Below are positions 52,830 through 62,366 of a stretch of DNA of 64,000 nt, piece by piece; the stretch's first letter is position 1; each line of letters begins with the position of its first letter. Source of the stretch: Parendozoicomonas haliclonae (GTDB lineage Bacteria; Pseudomonadota; Gammaproteobacteria; Pseudomonadales; Endozoicomonadaceae); the NCBI RefSeq assembly GCF_900174585.1, contig NZ_FWPT01000011.1, positions 62,001 through 126,000 on the forward strand, given 5' to 3'. Made by a program: the position numbers and the translations under genes. The notes beneath the pieces were generated by a model that saw nothing but the letters and a program-made list of their open reading frames with translations, had not been told where the DNA came from and did no database searches.

Positions 52830-55115
52830 TCAGGCCGGTTGGGTATCTGTTTGTTGTGGCGCATTACCGGAGCCCGATTCCCGTGAGCCCATGCAACCTT
52901 TGTTGGCATCAATGAAAGCGCTGCACTGTTTGCCATCTGTCATCACCCCCTTTGGCAAGGGCTGGCCCATCTGCTTGGCGATTGCCTTGGCAAAATTCAG
53001 CATCTTCGGTGTTGGCTTACGCGGACCACCTGATTTTGGGCCACCTCTGGGCGCATGACCGGAAACCGGCCCATGCCGTTGCTGAAGTTCCTGAAGGTAC
53101 TCTTCCAGCCGGTCCAGCTGACGACTGACAAACTTATCTCGCTGGGCATTGGCGGTCGTATCATCACTGCGCAGCTCACAGATTCTGTTCAACCAGTCTT
53201 CCCAAACCGCCGTTGTCTCAACCTGAGTCAGCCAGGAAGGCAGATCATCCACCAGTGCTTCGCCTTTCGGGGTGCTTTCCAGACGGTTGCCTTTTCGGGA
53301 GACAAACTCACGGGCCAGCAAGGTTTCCAGAATGGTACTTCGGGTCGCGGGAGTACCAATGCCGGCACTTTCCCGTAACAGTTTACGCAGTTTGGGATCT
53401 CGCACATGACGACCAACAGACTTCATGGCCTTAATCAGGGAACGATCAGTAAACCAGGGAGGCGGACGCGTAGTGCGTGTTTGCAAATCAACCGCCAAAA
53501 GAGGCGATGGCATATTTTTGGTAACAGGTACCGGAGAGATAGTATCCGGACGGTCCTTCTCTGGCGGGAAGGCCTGCATCCAGCCAGGATCGAGTACAAC
53601 ATTCAGTGTGGTGGCAAAACGACTGTACCGATGCCCAAGCAGATCTTCCGCAGGTACCGCAAAACCTAGTTTTTGCTCCCGAATTTTGGCGGCAGGCCAG
53701 AGTGCCTGAATATAACGACGGGCAACAATCTCATACGCCTGTTGTTCCTGCCGTGGCATTTTCTCCAGGTTTGCCGCCTTGCGGGTCGGGATAATGCCAT
53801 AGTGTTCCATCGGCTTGGTGGTGAAACAGGCCGGGCGGAAAGAACTGTATGTCGTGTCCTGACCGTTGTGGATATCTTTGGCGCGTGCCGCAACATTGCC
53901 TAAAGAGGAGAGCTTCGACAGATGTTCCAAAACAGGGTTACGTTCACCCGGTTCATAAAGGGAAACCGGTAACTCCGCATGCTCGGTGCGCGGGTAGGTT
54001 ACTAGACCATCGTTGTAGAGTTTTTCCAGTACCTTCTGGGCCTGTGCTGCGGTCAGGCCAGCTGCTTTATTCATCTCAGCCTGAAACTCCGCCAGATCGC
54101 ACGGCATCGGAGGATTACGTTTGATATCCCGGGTTTTGCTGGAGATCACCACGGCTCTGCCCGCTTCTGCCATTAGCCTGTCCCGGAAAGCTTCAACCTC
54201 AGCCTTTCCTACAAACAGCGGCGTATCCAAGGGTTCCGGATCACCATCCTTGACGATCTTTTTGGAAGGCTCCCATTCCACGCCGGCAGGCGAAGCATCG
54301 ACAATATCAGCCGTCACTTCCGGAGCATAACGGGCTTTAACCTGCTGCCCTGCCAGATCAAACGTGCCATCAATCAGAAAATGATCTTTGGGAACAAAGT
54401 TACGAATCTCCCGGGAACGTTGCACAACCAGTGCGAGTGTCGGTGTCTGAACCCGGCCAACGGATACCACAGATTCGCGACCAGAACCCTGCCCCAACAG
54501 ATTTCCCATACGTCCGTGACGGGCGTAACAGGTCAGCGCACGCACCACAAACTGGTAAGCCCAGTCAGAACGGGCACGGGCTTCCGAAGCCCGAAACCAG
54601 GACTTCATCTCCTCACCGGTTTTCAGGCGGGAAAAGGTTTTACGGACAGCGGATTTATCCAGACCATCCACCAGCCAGGCATGGCGGACCGGCCCACGAA
54701 AACGACAGTGTTCCAGTATATGCCAGGCAATGGCGGTGCCTTCTCTATCCGGGTCGGTACTGACGATCACTTCCCCAGCACCTTTCAGCTGTTGGCGAAT
54801 GACCTTGAGGTACTGATTAGGAGTTTTCCCTTTGCGTCCTTTGCCCGGCGCACTCACACGCAGTTCAAAACTGCGGGGAATAGGTAATAACGTGGCAGGA
54901 TTGCTCCAGCTGGCATCAGGCTTAAGTTCCTGAGGCTCCATAATTTCCAGCAGATGTCCGGAGGCCCAGATAATGGAAACCGGCCGACCATCCCATTGAC
55001 CGGTACCGTGATCCGATCCCATGCGCCAGCCCATGGCTTCTGCGAGTTGGCGCGCCTGATCACGTTTTTCAGCAAGAACCACAATCGGTTTGTTGTTGGA
55101 GGCGCTGGAAGCCAT
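52830..55115 (-). CDS. topB: DNA topoisomerase III (type IA)
   Basis: 761 residues. Toprim domain with VLAEKRDQARQLAEAMG and the metal-binding STDPDREGTAIAW; active-site Tyr in GLVTYPRTEHAELP. It relaxes negative supercoils and decatenates DNA. The N-terminal EKRDQA is a variant of the usual EKPSxA. There are no zinc fingers at the C-terminus; instead there is a PTPKMLNFAKAIAKQMG/CSAFIDANKGC segment like that of plasmid- or ICE-type topoisomerase III. Start ATG at 55115. Confidence 0.92.
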   Translation of the reverse strand: MASSASNNKPIVVLAEKRDQARQLAEAMGWRMGSDHGTGQWDGRPVSIIWASGHLLEIMEPQELKPDASWSNPATLLPIPRSFELRVSAPGKGRKGKTPNQYLKVIRQQLKGAGEVIVSTDPDREGTAIAWHILEHCRFRGPVRHAWLVDGLDKSAVRKTFSRLKTGEEMKSWFRASEARARSDWAYQFVVRALTCYARHGRMGNLLGQGSGRESVVSVGRVQTPTLALVVQRSREIRNFVPKDHFLIDGTFDLAGQQVKARYAPEVTADIVDASPAGVEWEPSKKIVKDGDPEPLDTPLFVGKAEVEAFRDRLMAEAGRAVVISSKTRDIKRNPPMPCDLAEFQAEMNKAAGLTAAQAQKVLEKLYNDGLVTYPRTEHAELPVSLYEPGERNPVLEHLSKLSSLGNVAARAKDIHNGQDTTYSSFRPACFTTKPMEHYGIIPTRKAANLEKMPRQEQQAYEIVARRYIQALWPAAKIREQKLGFAVPAEDLLGHRYSRFATTLNVVLDPGWMQAFPPEKDRPDTISPVPVTKNMPSPLLAVDLQTRTTRPPPWFTDRSLIKAMKSVGRHVRDPKLRKLLRESAGIGTPATRSTILETLLAREFVSRKGNRLESTPKGEALVDDLPSWLTQVETTAVWEDWLNRICELRSDDTTANAQRDKFVSRQLDRLEEYLQELQQRHGPVSGHAPRGGPKSGGPRKPTPKMLNFAKAIAKQMGQPLPKGVMTDGKQCSAFIDANKGCMGSRESGSGNAPQQTDTQPA

Positions 55116-55225
55116 AGCTGCGGAAGGTCCTGTATTCCGTCATTACAGCCACCAAAAGGCTGTATATATAAACAGTTAAAATAACCGAAAATCCGCAGAA
55201 AGGAAAAGATTTTGGAAAGCAGCCA

Positions 55226-55936
55226 TTACCAGGGCAATTGGCTGCCATCCCATGACCAGAACCGGCCGCTGTCTTTAGGTGTTAATTTTGACAGGACCGT
55301 GGTCAGACAATGCGCACTGGTCGCTGGAGAAAATAGCTTGTCGGCGGGTACACGCGCCTGAAAGGGTTTCGACAAAGCGGTATCTGTTGTTCCGGGATGC
55401 AAGGCAGCAACACAACACTCCGGCAACTCCCGTTGCCATTCAATACTGAGGTTCTTGAGGACCATATTCAAAGCCGCCTTGGATGCCCGATAGCTGTACC
55501 AGCCGCCAAGGCGATTATCCTCAATACTGCCAACCTTAGCCGAGATGGTCGCAAATACGCTGTTTTTTACGGGTTTCAGCACCTTTTTAAAATGCTTGGC
55601 CAGCAGCAGGGTGGGCATGGCGTTAAAGCTAAGATTCATCAGAAAAAATTCCGGCTTCACCTGACTGATATTCTTTTCTGGCTCTCCCATGCCGTTGTGC
55701 AGAACCCCAACGGCATTGATCAGGTAATCCAGATGTTCAAACTGCCCGGACAGTTTCTCAATGGCAGCCTCATCGGTTACATCAGCGAGATACCATTTGA
55801 GCCGTTCATGCTGTTTTGTTGGTCGTTGATGACACCATGTAGCATGAACCTGACAGGGTTCTTCCGGAGCCAGAAATGAGTCCACCAAAGCCGAGCCAAT
55901 CCCGCCGCAACCGCCGATAATCAATACCTCTTTCAC
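55226..55936 (-). CDS. SDR-family oxidoreductase (C-factor/CsgA-like)
   Basis: 236 residues. LIIGGCGGIGSALV (variant of TGxxxGIG), NAVGVLHNG, ATISAKVGSIEDNRLGGWYSYRASKAAL with YxxxK and HPGTTDTALSKPF. This pattern fits the CsgA/YgfF-like group of short SDRs. The substrate is unknown. The gene stands alone between topB and a plus-strand kinase. Confidence 0.88.
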   Translation of the reverse strand: MKEVLIIGGCGGIGSALVDSFLAPEEPCQVHATWCHQRPTKQHERLKWYLADVTDEAAIEKLSGQFEHLDYLINAVGVLHNGMGEPEKNISQVKPEFFLMNLSFNAMPTLLLAKHFKKVLKPVKNSVFATISAKVGSIEDNRLGGWYSYRASKAALNMVLKNLSIEWQRELPECCVAALHPGTTDTALSKPFQARVPADKLFSPATSAHCLTTVLSKLTPKDSGRFWSWDGSQLPW

Positions 55937-56015
55937 AGGCTGTCTCCCATCAGGCTATTTGTCTTTATACGCTGGTAACACCCGTCTGGTTCAGGGCCTC
56001 AGCCGGTGACGAACT

Positions 56016-58268
56016 GTGAAACAACACCTTATGTTCGCAGTAAAAATGTTACGAAAGGTGTTCCCGCCCGTTCTCCGTGCTTTGCTCGGCTATCCTTCAC
56101 GACCGTTCATCTCGACCTGTATTTTTTTCGGACTTTTTTTGGCGGAGAAGATTTTGGGCATTACGCGGCGCTATCTGACTTTGCTTTTGCTGTTGATAAC
56201 AGCGGGAGCATTGGCTCAAGACGTCCACAACAGTTCGGATAACGCGCTGCCGCATACCTATACACGTTCCACAAGCGGCCACCCATCACTGGCACTAACA
56301 TCAGAAAGCTCAAGTCTGAGTGAGTTTGATATTCACAGCACACCCGCTGGTGTCAGCCTTCACTACAACGGCACAAATATCCTGATCCCCGGCATAACAC
56401 TGCCAGATACCTTGGTATCTCTGCTGCTCAGAGCTGGGTCCGAAGTTGTGTATCGCAAAGTGATGCACAACCTTATGCAGCTCGCACTGCATCATTCCAT
56501 TCATTACATGGGTCATGGAATGATGATGCGCGCGGTTTACACCGGTCTGCCACTGACAATGCGGCTCTGGTATTACGGGACTTATCTACTGCCTAAAACC
56601 ATGCAGATAGCAAAGCACGGCTGGGAGAAGGTAGAAACGATCAGCGGTCACAAACACCGTGGCCGGATGCCGCTGTTTATGCCGCAGACTCTGGACCACG
56701 CCCTGTTTGCGGATTACCTGTTAAGCACTCACGAGACTCAGAGTGTCGATAAAAATATTCTCTACCTGACACCATTCCAAAAGGTGGATACCGACCAACT
56801 CAAGTCTCCCTGGCAAACTGCAATGGGAGAGCTGGTGAATTCAGCTATCGACAATGGTATTGATGGTATTCGTATCACGCTTGATAACGAAACGGGAATC
56901 ACCTTTGAGAAGCATCATGCCAACAGCTATTTGTTTGGCTGGCAGAAGCCTTTACTGATCTATCCCAAAACCGGTGATGGGCAAGCATTCCTCGGGCAAT
57001 GGCTGCACTCCAGCTGGAAGCAGGACAGCTATTCCAGCAGCCTGTTCAGCGCTCTTTCTACGGCTGGGCTCAAATGCATCACCACCAAACTTGAGAACAG
57101 TGATGCCTATTGCCAGCCGCTGCCGGAACTGACACCGATGACATCGGATGGTCAACTGCGTCAGCTGGTTATGGATGACGATACAGACACACCCACCTAC
57201 CTGACATTACACAACAATCGTTCAATGATTCCGGGTGCACCGGGTGACTTAACGGTATCAGAGAGCCATAAAGTCTCACCCGTGATGGCTGACTACCGCA
57301 CCACTTCATCCCAATACCGCATCCCTTACGAGCTAGGACAACTGGCGGAAATTATGCTGTATCAGGTTGTCTACAAACTGGTAGATACCACTCTTGGTTC
57401 GATCATTGATCTTGCCAGCAGCCATGGTTCCTATGAGACGGAGCAGGTTTTTAACTCTGGCCGGGTCGTTGGCAGTGTCAGCAGAGTTAAGCGCCGTTCC
57501 GACGGAAAAACCTTTATCAGAAAGGAAGCACCGCTGCTCAGTGATGACCCACGTGGCGGCCATGAGCGTTATGCCTACCTCACCCGTGAAGCCGCGATTA
57601 TGCGTAGCCTTAAACGACGGGGAGCTTCTGCCATTGCCCATGTTGAAGATTATTGGGTTGAGAAAGCAGGCTCGAACAAAGCCAAGCTTGTGGTGTTAAT
57701 AGAAGATGGTGGACGTCCACTATCCGCCCTTCCTGCCAGCCGCGAAGAAGAACTGCGTTCCATGGTGCATGGTGCGACCAAGGCTATCAGCGATCTGCAC
57801 AAGGTTGGCTACGTACACTTTGATGTGAAGCCGGATAACTTTGTTATCAACAATACAGGTGACGTCCGGTTGATTGATTTTGAAACCGCTGGTCGTGTGG
57901 GAGGCTGGAGCGGTTGGAGTGAAAAAGCCACGCCATCTATCTTTGACCGACGTTGGGCAGCACCGGAAATCAAGAAGAATCAGCCAGCCTCCAAGATAGC
58001 GGATATCTGGAATCTGGGAGCAACCGCACTTTCATTGATAGCCAACAGCGTTCTTCCGGAGGCTTCCAGTCTTCCTGACAATATTGTCCCGAGCGTAAGA
58101 GAGGGAGAACAGCGATTCATTGATAGCTACGCCGATAAGATCAGCAAAAAACAGGTTCTGCAATCCATGCCGGATCTTGCTGACTTCTTGTCCCGTACCC
58201 TGACAAAGGACACCAGCCGCCGTCTGGATGCTGATGAACTGCTCCAGCATATTTATCTGGATCAGTGA
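56016..58268 (+). CDS. Membrane-anchored eukaryotic-like protein kinase
   Basis: 750 residues from GTG at 56016; ATGs at 56031 and 56046 are alternatives. Two hydrophobic segments at about 33-70 (ISTCIFFGLFLAEKIL, LTLLLLLITAGALA) suggest an anchor or signal, with a large uncharacterised domain to about 450. The kinase domain covers about 480-750: REAAIMRSLKRRG, VHFDVKPDN (601-608, HFD in place of HRD), DFE (621-623) and APE (649-651), SRRLDADELL. The catalytic Asp and Asn are kept. The N-terminal half shows no known fold and may be the sensing or targeting part. Confidence 0.75.
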   Translation: MKQHLMFAVKMLRKVFPPVLRALLGYPSRPFISTCIFFGLFLAEKILGITRRYLTLLLLLITAGALAQDVHNSSDNALPHTYTRSTSGHPSLALTSESSSLSEFDIHSTPAGVSLHYNGTNILIPGITLPDTLVSLLLRAGSEVVYRKVMHNLMQLALHHSIHYMGHGMMMRAVYTGLPLTMRLWYYGTYLLPKTMQIAKHGWEKVETISGHKHRGRMPLFMPQTLDHALFADYLLSTHETQSVDKNILYLTPFQKVDTDQLKSPWQTAMGELVNSAIDNGIDGIRITLDNETGITFEKHHANSYLFGWQKPLLIYPKTGDGQAFLGQWLHSSWKQDSYSSSLFSALSTAGLKCITTKLENSDAYCQPLPELTPMTSDGQLRQLVMDDDTDTPTYLTLHNNRSMIPGAPGDLTVSESHKVSPVMADYRTTSSQYRIPYELGQLAEIMLYQVVYKLVDTTLGSIIDLASSHGSYETEQVFNSGRVVGSVSRVKRRSDGKTFIRKEAPLLSDDPRGGHERYAYLTREAAIMRSLKRRGASAIAHVEDYWVEKAGSNKAKLVVLIEDGGRPLSALPASREEELRSMVHGATKAISDLHKVGYVHFDVKPDNFVINNTGDVRLIDFETAGRVGGWSGWSEKATPSIFDRRWAAPEIKKNQPASKIADIWNLGATALSLIANSVLPEASSLPDNIVPSVREGEQRFIDSYADKISKKQVLQSMPDLADFLSRTLTKDTSRRLDADELLQHIYLDQ

Positions 58269-58269
58269 C

Positions 58270-58746
58270 TCAGTGTCCCAAATGCGTAAGAGGCAGCTCG
58301 GTTCGGTTAACAGGATTACGTAACACGAAGCTTGAATGAGCTCCTGTTACACCTTCCAAAGGAGTAATCTTGTTCAGCAGGAATTCCTGATAATACTCCA
58401 TATCCGGAACCATCACCTTGAGCATATAGTCGGCGCTCTGACCGGTAATCAGATGACACTCAATCACCTCTGGATATTCCCGGATATGCCGTTCAAAGTT
58501 CTCGAAACGCTCCGGGGTATGCCGGTCCATGCTGATATGGATAAACGCGCACAGCTTCAGGCCAAGAGCAGAGGCCTTGAGCCGGGTCACCTGATCCCGG
58601 ATGATGCCACTCTCCTCAAGTGCCTTAACTCGTCTCAGGCAGGGCGATGGCGACAGCCCAATGCGATCAGCCAGCTCCTGATTGGTTATCCGGGCATTCT
58701 TCTGCAACTCTTCCAAAATCTTCAAATCATAGCGATCGAATTTCAT
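58270..58746 (-). CDS. Lrp/AsnC-family transcriptional regulator
   Basis: 158 residues. N-terminal helix-turn-helix DLKILEELQKNARITNQELADRIGLSPSPCLRRVKALEESGII and a C-terminal RAM domain with ligand-binding segment VIECHLITGQSADYMLKVMV. Family members sense amino acids, often leucine. It is divergent from leuA with an AT-rich region between, so control of leuA is plausible. The stop is 1 bp from the upstream kinase stop. Confidence 0.9.
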   Translation of the reverse strand: MKFDRYDLKILEELQKNARITNQELADRIGLSPSPCLRRVKALEESGIIRDQVTRLKASALGLKLCAFIHISMDRHTPERFENFERHIREYPEVIECHLITGQSADYMLKVMVPDMEYYQEFLLNKITPLEGVTGAHSSFVLRNPVNRTELPLTHLGH

Positions 58747-58832
58747 TGATAGCCACCATTTAGCGATTGGAGCAATTTAATATCACAAAATAATAATATA
58801 TTGGCATAAATTTAATAAATTGACCGAAAACA

Positions 58833-58895
58833 ATGAAATCTTCGCAATCATTCACCCGGACTCTTTCGCTATTATTTTCCCGTCGCCAAAAGTGA
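58833..58895 (+). CDS. Possible leucine leader peptide upstream of leuA
   Basis: A 20-residue frame (ATG at 58833, TGA at 58893) reads MKSSQSFTRTLSLLFSRRQK, with Leu codons CTT, CTA, TTA close together, two of them uncommon. Such a run fits leucine-controlled attenuation. The Shine-Dalgarno is weak, so translation is uncertain. Confidence 0.35.
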   Translation: MKSSQSFTRTLSLLFSRRQK

Positions 58896-59007
58896 CACCT
58901 CATAGGACATGAGGTTTGCTGACACGCCACAAGCGCCGAAAGCTATCGCAGGTCTCACCAGGACCCTTGATTTCAAGCCCACAAGGCTGAAGAACAACAG
59001 AATTCCA

Positions 59008-59046
59008 GAAGGCTGGCTTCATCAGGAAGCCAGCCTTCCTGATTTT
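59008..59046 (+). terminator. Attenuator-like hairpin in the leuA leader
   Basis: GAAGGCTGGCTTC and GAAGCCAGCCTTC form a perfect 13-bp stem with loop ATCAG, followed by CTGATTTT. It lies 21 bp before the leuA start codon and 113 bp after the possible leader peptide. Confidence 0.6.
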
Positions 59047-59058
59047 AGGGTCGCGACT

Positions 59059-60750
59059 ATGAAACCATCACAATCCCGTTTTGATCACACCCGGTATCAG
59101 CCTTTTCCTGCCATGAAAAAGACTGACCGCCGCTGGCCTGATAACACCATAGAGAAGGCGCCTCTCTGGTGTAGCGTTGATCTACGTGATGGTAATCAGG
59201 CCCTTATTGAGCCCATGACTGTTGAGCAGAAATGCCAGCTCTTCCAGCTGCTGGTCAATATTGGCTTTAAGGAAATTGAGGTAGGCTTTCCTGCCGCCTC
59301 AACCCCGGACTTTGATTTTGTCCGCAAGATTATTGATGACGGGATGATTCCTGAAGATGTCACCATTCAGGTACTGACTCAGGCTCGTGAACATTTGATT
59401 GCCCGCACCTTTGAGGCCCTGCAAGGTTGTCGCAGGGCTGTTGTGCATGTTTATAACTCCACGTCCAAGGTACAGCGAGAGCAGGTCTTCCAGAGAGACC
59501 GTGCCGGTATTCTTGCGATTGCCGAGGAAGGTGCCCGACTGGTCGCTGCCGAAGCCGCCAAACACCCGGATACCGAATGGGTGTTCCAGTACTCTCCGGA
59601 AAGCTTTACCGGAACCGAGATGGATTTTGCCGCCGAGGTTTGCAATGCAGTCATGGCTATCTGGCAGCCAACACCTGAGAAGCCGGTGATCCTGAACCTG
59701 CCTGCCACTGTCGAGATGTCCACTCCGAATATTTTTGCCGATCAGATTGAGTGGTTTATTGAGCACCTCGATAACCGGGAATCCGCGATCTGCAGCGTGC
59801 ATACCCATAACGATCGGGGCTGTGCGGTAGCCGCCGCTGAACTGGCGATTATGGCCGGTGCCGATCGGGTGGAAGGCACACTGTTCGGAAATGGCGAGCG
59901 CACCGGTAATATGGACATTATCACCATGGCCATGAACCTCTATAGCCAGGGTATTGATCCACAGCTGGACTTGTCTTGCTCCGATGAGATTATTCGCATC
60001 TATACCGAGTGCACCAGCCTTCCGGTGCATCCTCGCCATCCATGGTTTGGTGAACTGGTTTACACCGCCTTCTCCGGCAGCCACCAGGATGCTATCCGCA
60101 AATGTCTGAACCAGCGGGAAGAAGACGATATCTGGGATGTGGCTTATCTGCCGATCGATCCAGCGGATATTGGTCGTGACTATCAGGAAGTCATTCGTAT
60201 CAACAGTCAGTCCGGCAAGGGCGGAGTGGCTTTTGTTCTTGAACAAGAACAAGGGCTTCAGCTTCCACGCTGGTTACAGATTGCCCTTTCGGCAGCTGTG
60301 CAGTCGGAAGCCGAAAATGCCTCTGCTGAGATTTCAGCCAACCAGATTTGGGATATTTTCCAGAAGCACTTTATGCCATCCAACCCTAACCTGCAGATTG
60401 GCGGCTATCGCCTTGAACGCAAGGATGGCGGCGAGTTTGTAAAGGTTGAGCTGATAACAGAAAAAGGGACGGTGACAATTGCCAGAAACGGCCAGGGCCC
60501 CATGGAAGCCTTCGCTTCCGGGCTGGAACAGCTTGGCGTGCAGCTGGATATTCTCGATTACAGCGAGCATGCCCTTGGCAATGGCTCCAATGCTAAAGCC
60601 GCCAGCTATGTGCATGCCAGTATCGATGGCCAGAGATTCTGTGGTGTTGGTATCGACAAGGATATCGTTCTGGCCTCACTCAAAGCCATTCTGGCAGCAG
60701 CCAACCAAACCACAAAACATCAAATGGGCAATGCTATTTCCGCAGCCTGA
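59059..60750 (+). CDS. leuA: 2-isopropylmalate synthase
   Basis: 563 residues from the ATG at 59059, the usual length of the LeuA2 form; a frame from 58909 exists but reads through the leader. Catalyses acetyl-CoA plus 2-oxoisovalerate condensation in leucine synthesis. CSVDLRDGNQALIEPM has the catalytic Arg/Asp, HTHNDRGCAVAAAELA binds metal, and VEGTLFGNGERTGNMD is conserved. The C-terminal regulatory domain (LeuA dimer) follows. A hairpin and a possible leader peptide upstream suggest leucine attenuation. An Lrp-type regulator is divergent. Confidence 0.94.
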   Translation: MKPSQSRFDHTRYQPFPAMKKTDRRWPDNTIEKAPLWCSVDLRDGNQALIEPMTVEQKCQLFQLLVNIGFKEIEVGFPAASTPDFDFVRKIIDDGMIPEDVTIQVLTQAREHLIARTFEALQGCRRAVVHVYNSTSKVQREQVFQRDRAGILAIAEEGARLVAAEAAKHPDTEWVFQYSPESFTGTEMDFAAEVCNAVMAIWQPTPEKPVILNLPATVEMSTPNIFADQIEWFIEHLDNRESAICSVHTHNDRGCAVAAAELAIMAGADRVEGTLFGNGERTGNMDIITMAMNLYSQGIDPQLDLSCSDEIIRIYTECTSLPVHPRHPWFGELVYTAFSGSHQDAIRKCLNQREEDDIWDVAYLPIDPADIGRDYQEVIRINSQSGKGGVAFVLEQEQGLQLPRWLQIALSAAVQSEAENASAEISANQIWDIFQKHFMPSNPNLQIGGYRLERKDGGEFVKVELITEKGTVTIARNGQGPMEAFASGLEQLGVQLDILDYSEHALGNGSNAKAASYVHASIDGQRFCGVGIDKDIVLASLKAILAAANQTTKHQMGNAISAA

Positions 60751-60913
60751 TCAACCTTGAGCCATACCTTCCCAGTGCCTTCTCGGAGACAAAACGAGGA
60801 GGCATTACAAACCTCCTCCAAGACCTCACAAGCAGTAACAAAACCGCCTTGCACGCCTATACCAGCTGAACTATTTCTTCTCCGGTTAATTCGTCAGTAT
60901 CGGGGGACTGGCT

Positions 60914-62293
60914 ATGTCAGGGGCCACCAGCTCATTAGAAAAAGCCATCAGCTCATCAGGAACAGCCACCAGCAGTGCAAAAGCAGCTGATGCTTCATCT
61001 CTGTTCGTCTATCCATTAGCCGGCCTTGTTGTTGCTCTTGTTCTGGCCGTTGCGCTCAGCTCATCACGGCAGGCTTCAGCAGCCGATGGAGAGCTACCAC
61101 CAGCGCTGCCAGTCTATGATCTGCCAATGCAAGAAGACACTGATGGTCTTTACCATCAATACAATAATCTTCTGCGCAACCAGATGAGCAACCTGTGGGG
61201 CTTTGTTGAAAACGCAGCGGTATCCCGCGCAATCTGGCATGCCGTTCACGACAAGGAAAAACCAGCCAAAGCCCAGACCCGCGACGGAGGATGGTTTTCA
61301 TGGGGCTGGCTCGGGCTTGGTGGCAAAGCGCCTCTGGGAGAGCAACTGGTTGATGTGCTGAAACAGATCAATATCGATCTGAGAAGCAACCCTGATGGAA
61401 AAAAGTTTCTTCTGACCAAAGCACTCTATGATGGTCTGGCCGATGTACTGGATGAAAAAACCATCAAAGGGGTATCCCGGGATAACCTCAGTGATATCAA
61501 CGTCCTGATCGACAAGATTGAGCAGAAATCCAAAAGCGATATTCAGGACATTATTTTCAATGTCGCGGCAGCCACGGGGAGAGAGAAACGGGGTGCCAAA
61601 AACATAACTCCGGCTGCAAGCAAGGCAGCCGATGCCGCGAAGAAATATGCTGATGCCACTCAGGATCCTTCCGCTCCCAGCCCAGAAGTTATCACCCGTC
61701 GGATGAACAACGCCAACTCTTATACAGACTGGCGCGACCATCTTCTTCGACAGGCCTTGGCCGGTGCCATGCTGGGTGCCGGTGTTGAGGCTGTTATTAC
61801 AGTGACGTACAAATCTGCCTATGACGGCAAACATCCATGGAACTGGGATGAGAAAGACAAGGCGGAAGTGGCAACTGCTGCTTTTGATGGGGCCGTGACC
61901 GGTGGCGTGAGTACAGCAGCGACTTATATGCTTACTTCAAAATATCCAGGTGTTCCTTTGTGGGTCTCCAGTGCTCTGGTGACAGGCTCCATATATCTGG
62001 TGAAAGAATCCGTGAAGATTGCGGCAGGCAGTGAAGATGCTGCGTCTATGCGGGATATGGCACAGGCTGTGCCTATGGCGCTGGCATTGAGCCTTTCCTC
62101 TTATATTGGTGAATCGGCCTGCCACCCTGTGCCCCTGCTAGGTGCTATTGCCGGGGCACTCACCGGTCGCCTTGCCATTGGCGTCGCCAGCAACCTGCTG
62201 GAAAAGATGATTGAAGAGAAAAGCTCACAGGCCAGAGCCTTGCCTTTCAGCCAACCTGATAACGTTTCGGTCAAACTTCTGAAGCAGAGCTGA
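60914..62293 (+). CDS. Unrecognised membrane protein
   Basis: 459 residues. A membrane helix lies near residues 31-50 (FVYPLAGLVVALVLAVALSSS), preceded by a Ser/Ala-rich cytoplasmic stretch. A soluble middle region of about 200 residues (DIQDIIFNVAAATGREKRG) is followed by Gly/Ala-rich hydrophobic segments (HLLRQALAGAMLGAGVEAVI, GALTGRLAIGVASNLL) in the last third that may be further helices. No domain recognised. It starts 163 bp after leuA; the gap holds no clear regulator. Probably part of the membrane/exported group that follows. Confidence 0.6.
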   Translation: MSGATSSLEKAISSSGTATSSAKAADASSLFVYPLAGLVVALVLAVALSSSRQASAADGELPPALPVYDLPMQEDTDGLYHQYNNLLRNQMSNLWGFVENAAVSRAIWHAVHDKEKPAKAQTRDGGWFSWGWLGLGGKAPLGEQLVDVLKQINIDLRSNPDGKKFLLTKALYDGLADVLDEKTIKGVSRDNLSDINVLIDKIEQKSKSDIQDIIFNVAAATGREKRGAKNITPAASKAADAAKKYADATQDPSAPSPEVITRRMNNANSYTDWRDHLLRQALAGAMLGAGVEAVITVTYKSAYDGKHPWNWDEKDKAEVATAAFDGAVTGGVSTAATYMLTSKYPGVPLWVSSALVTGSIYLVKESVKIAAGSEDAASMRDMAQAVPMALALSLSSYIGESACHPVPLLGAIAGALTGRLAIGVASNLLEKMIEEKSSQARALPFSQPDNVSVKLLKQS

Positions 62294-62366
62294 CCAAGAA
62301 TTCTTTCTAAGGCGATGATAAGATTGAACGACAATAACAAAACAATAACAGGGAATGTGATCTTCA

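Noticed and set aside
59299-60252. Minus-strand frame of 317 codons
   Set aside because: Antisense shadow of leuA.
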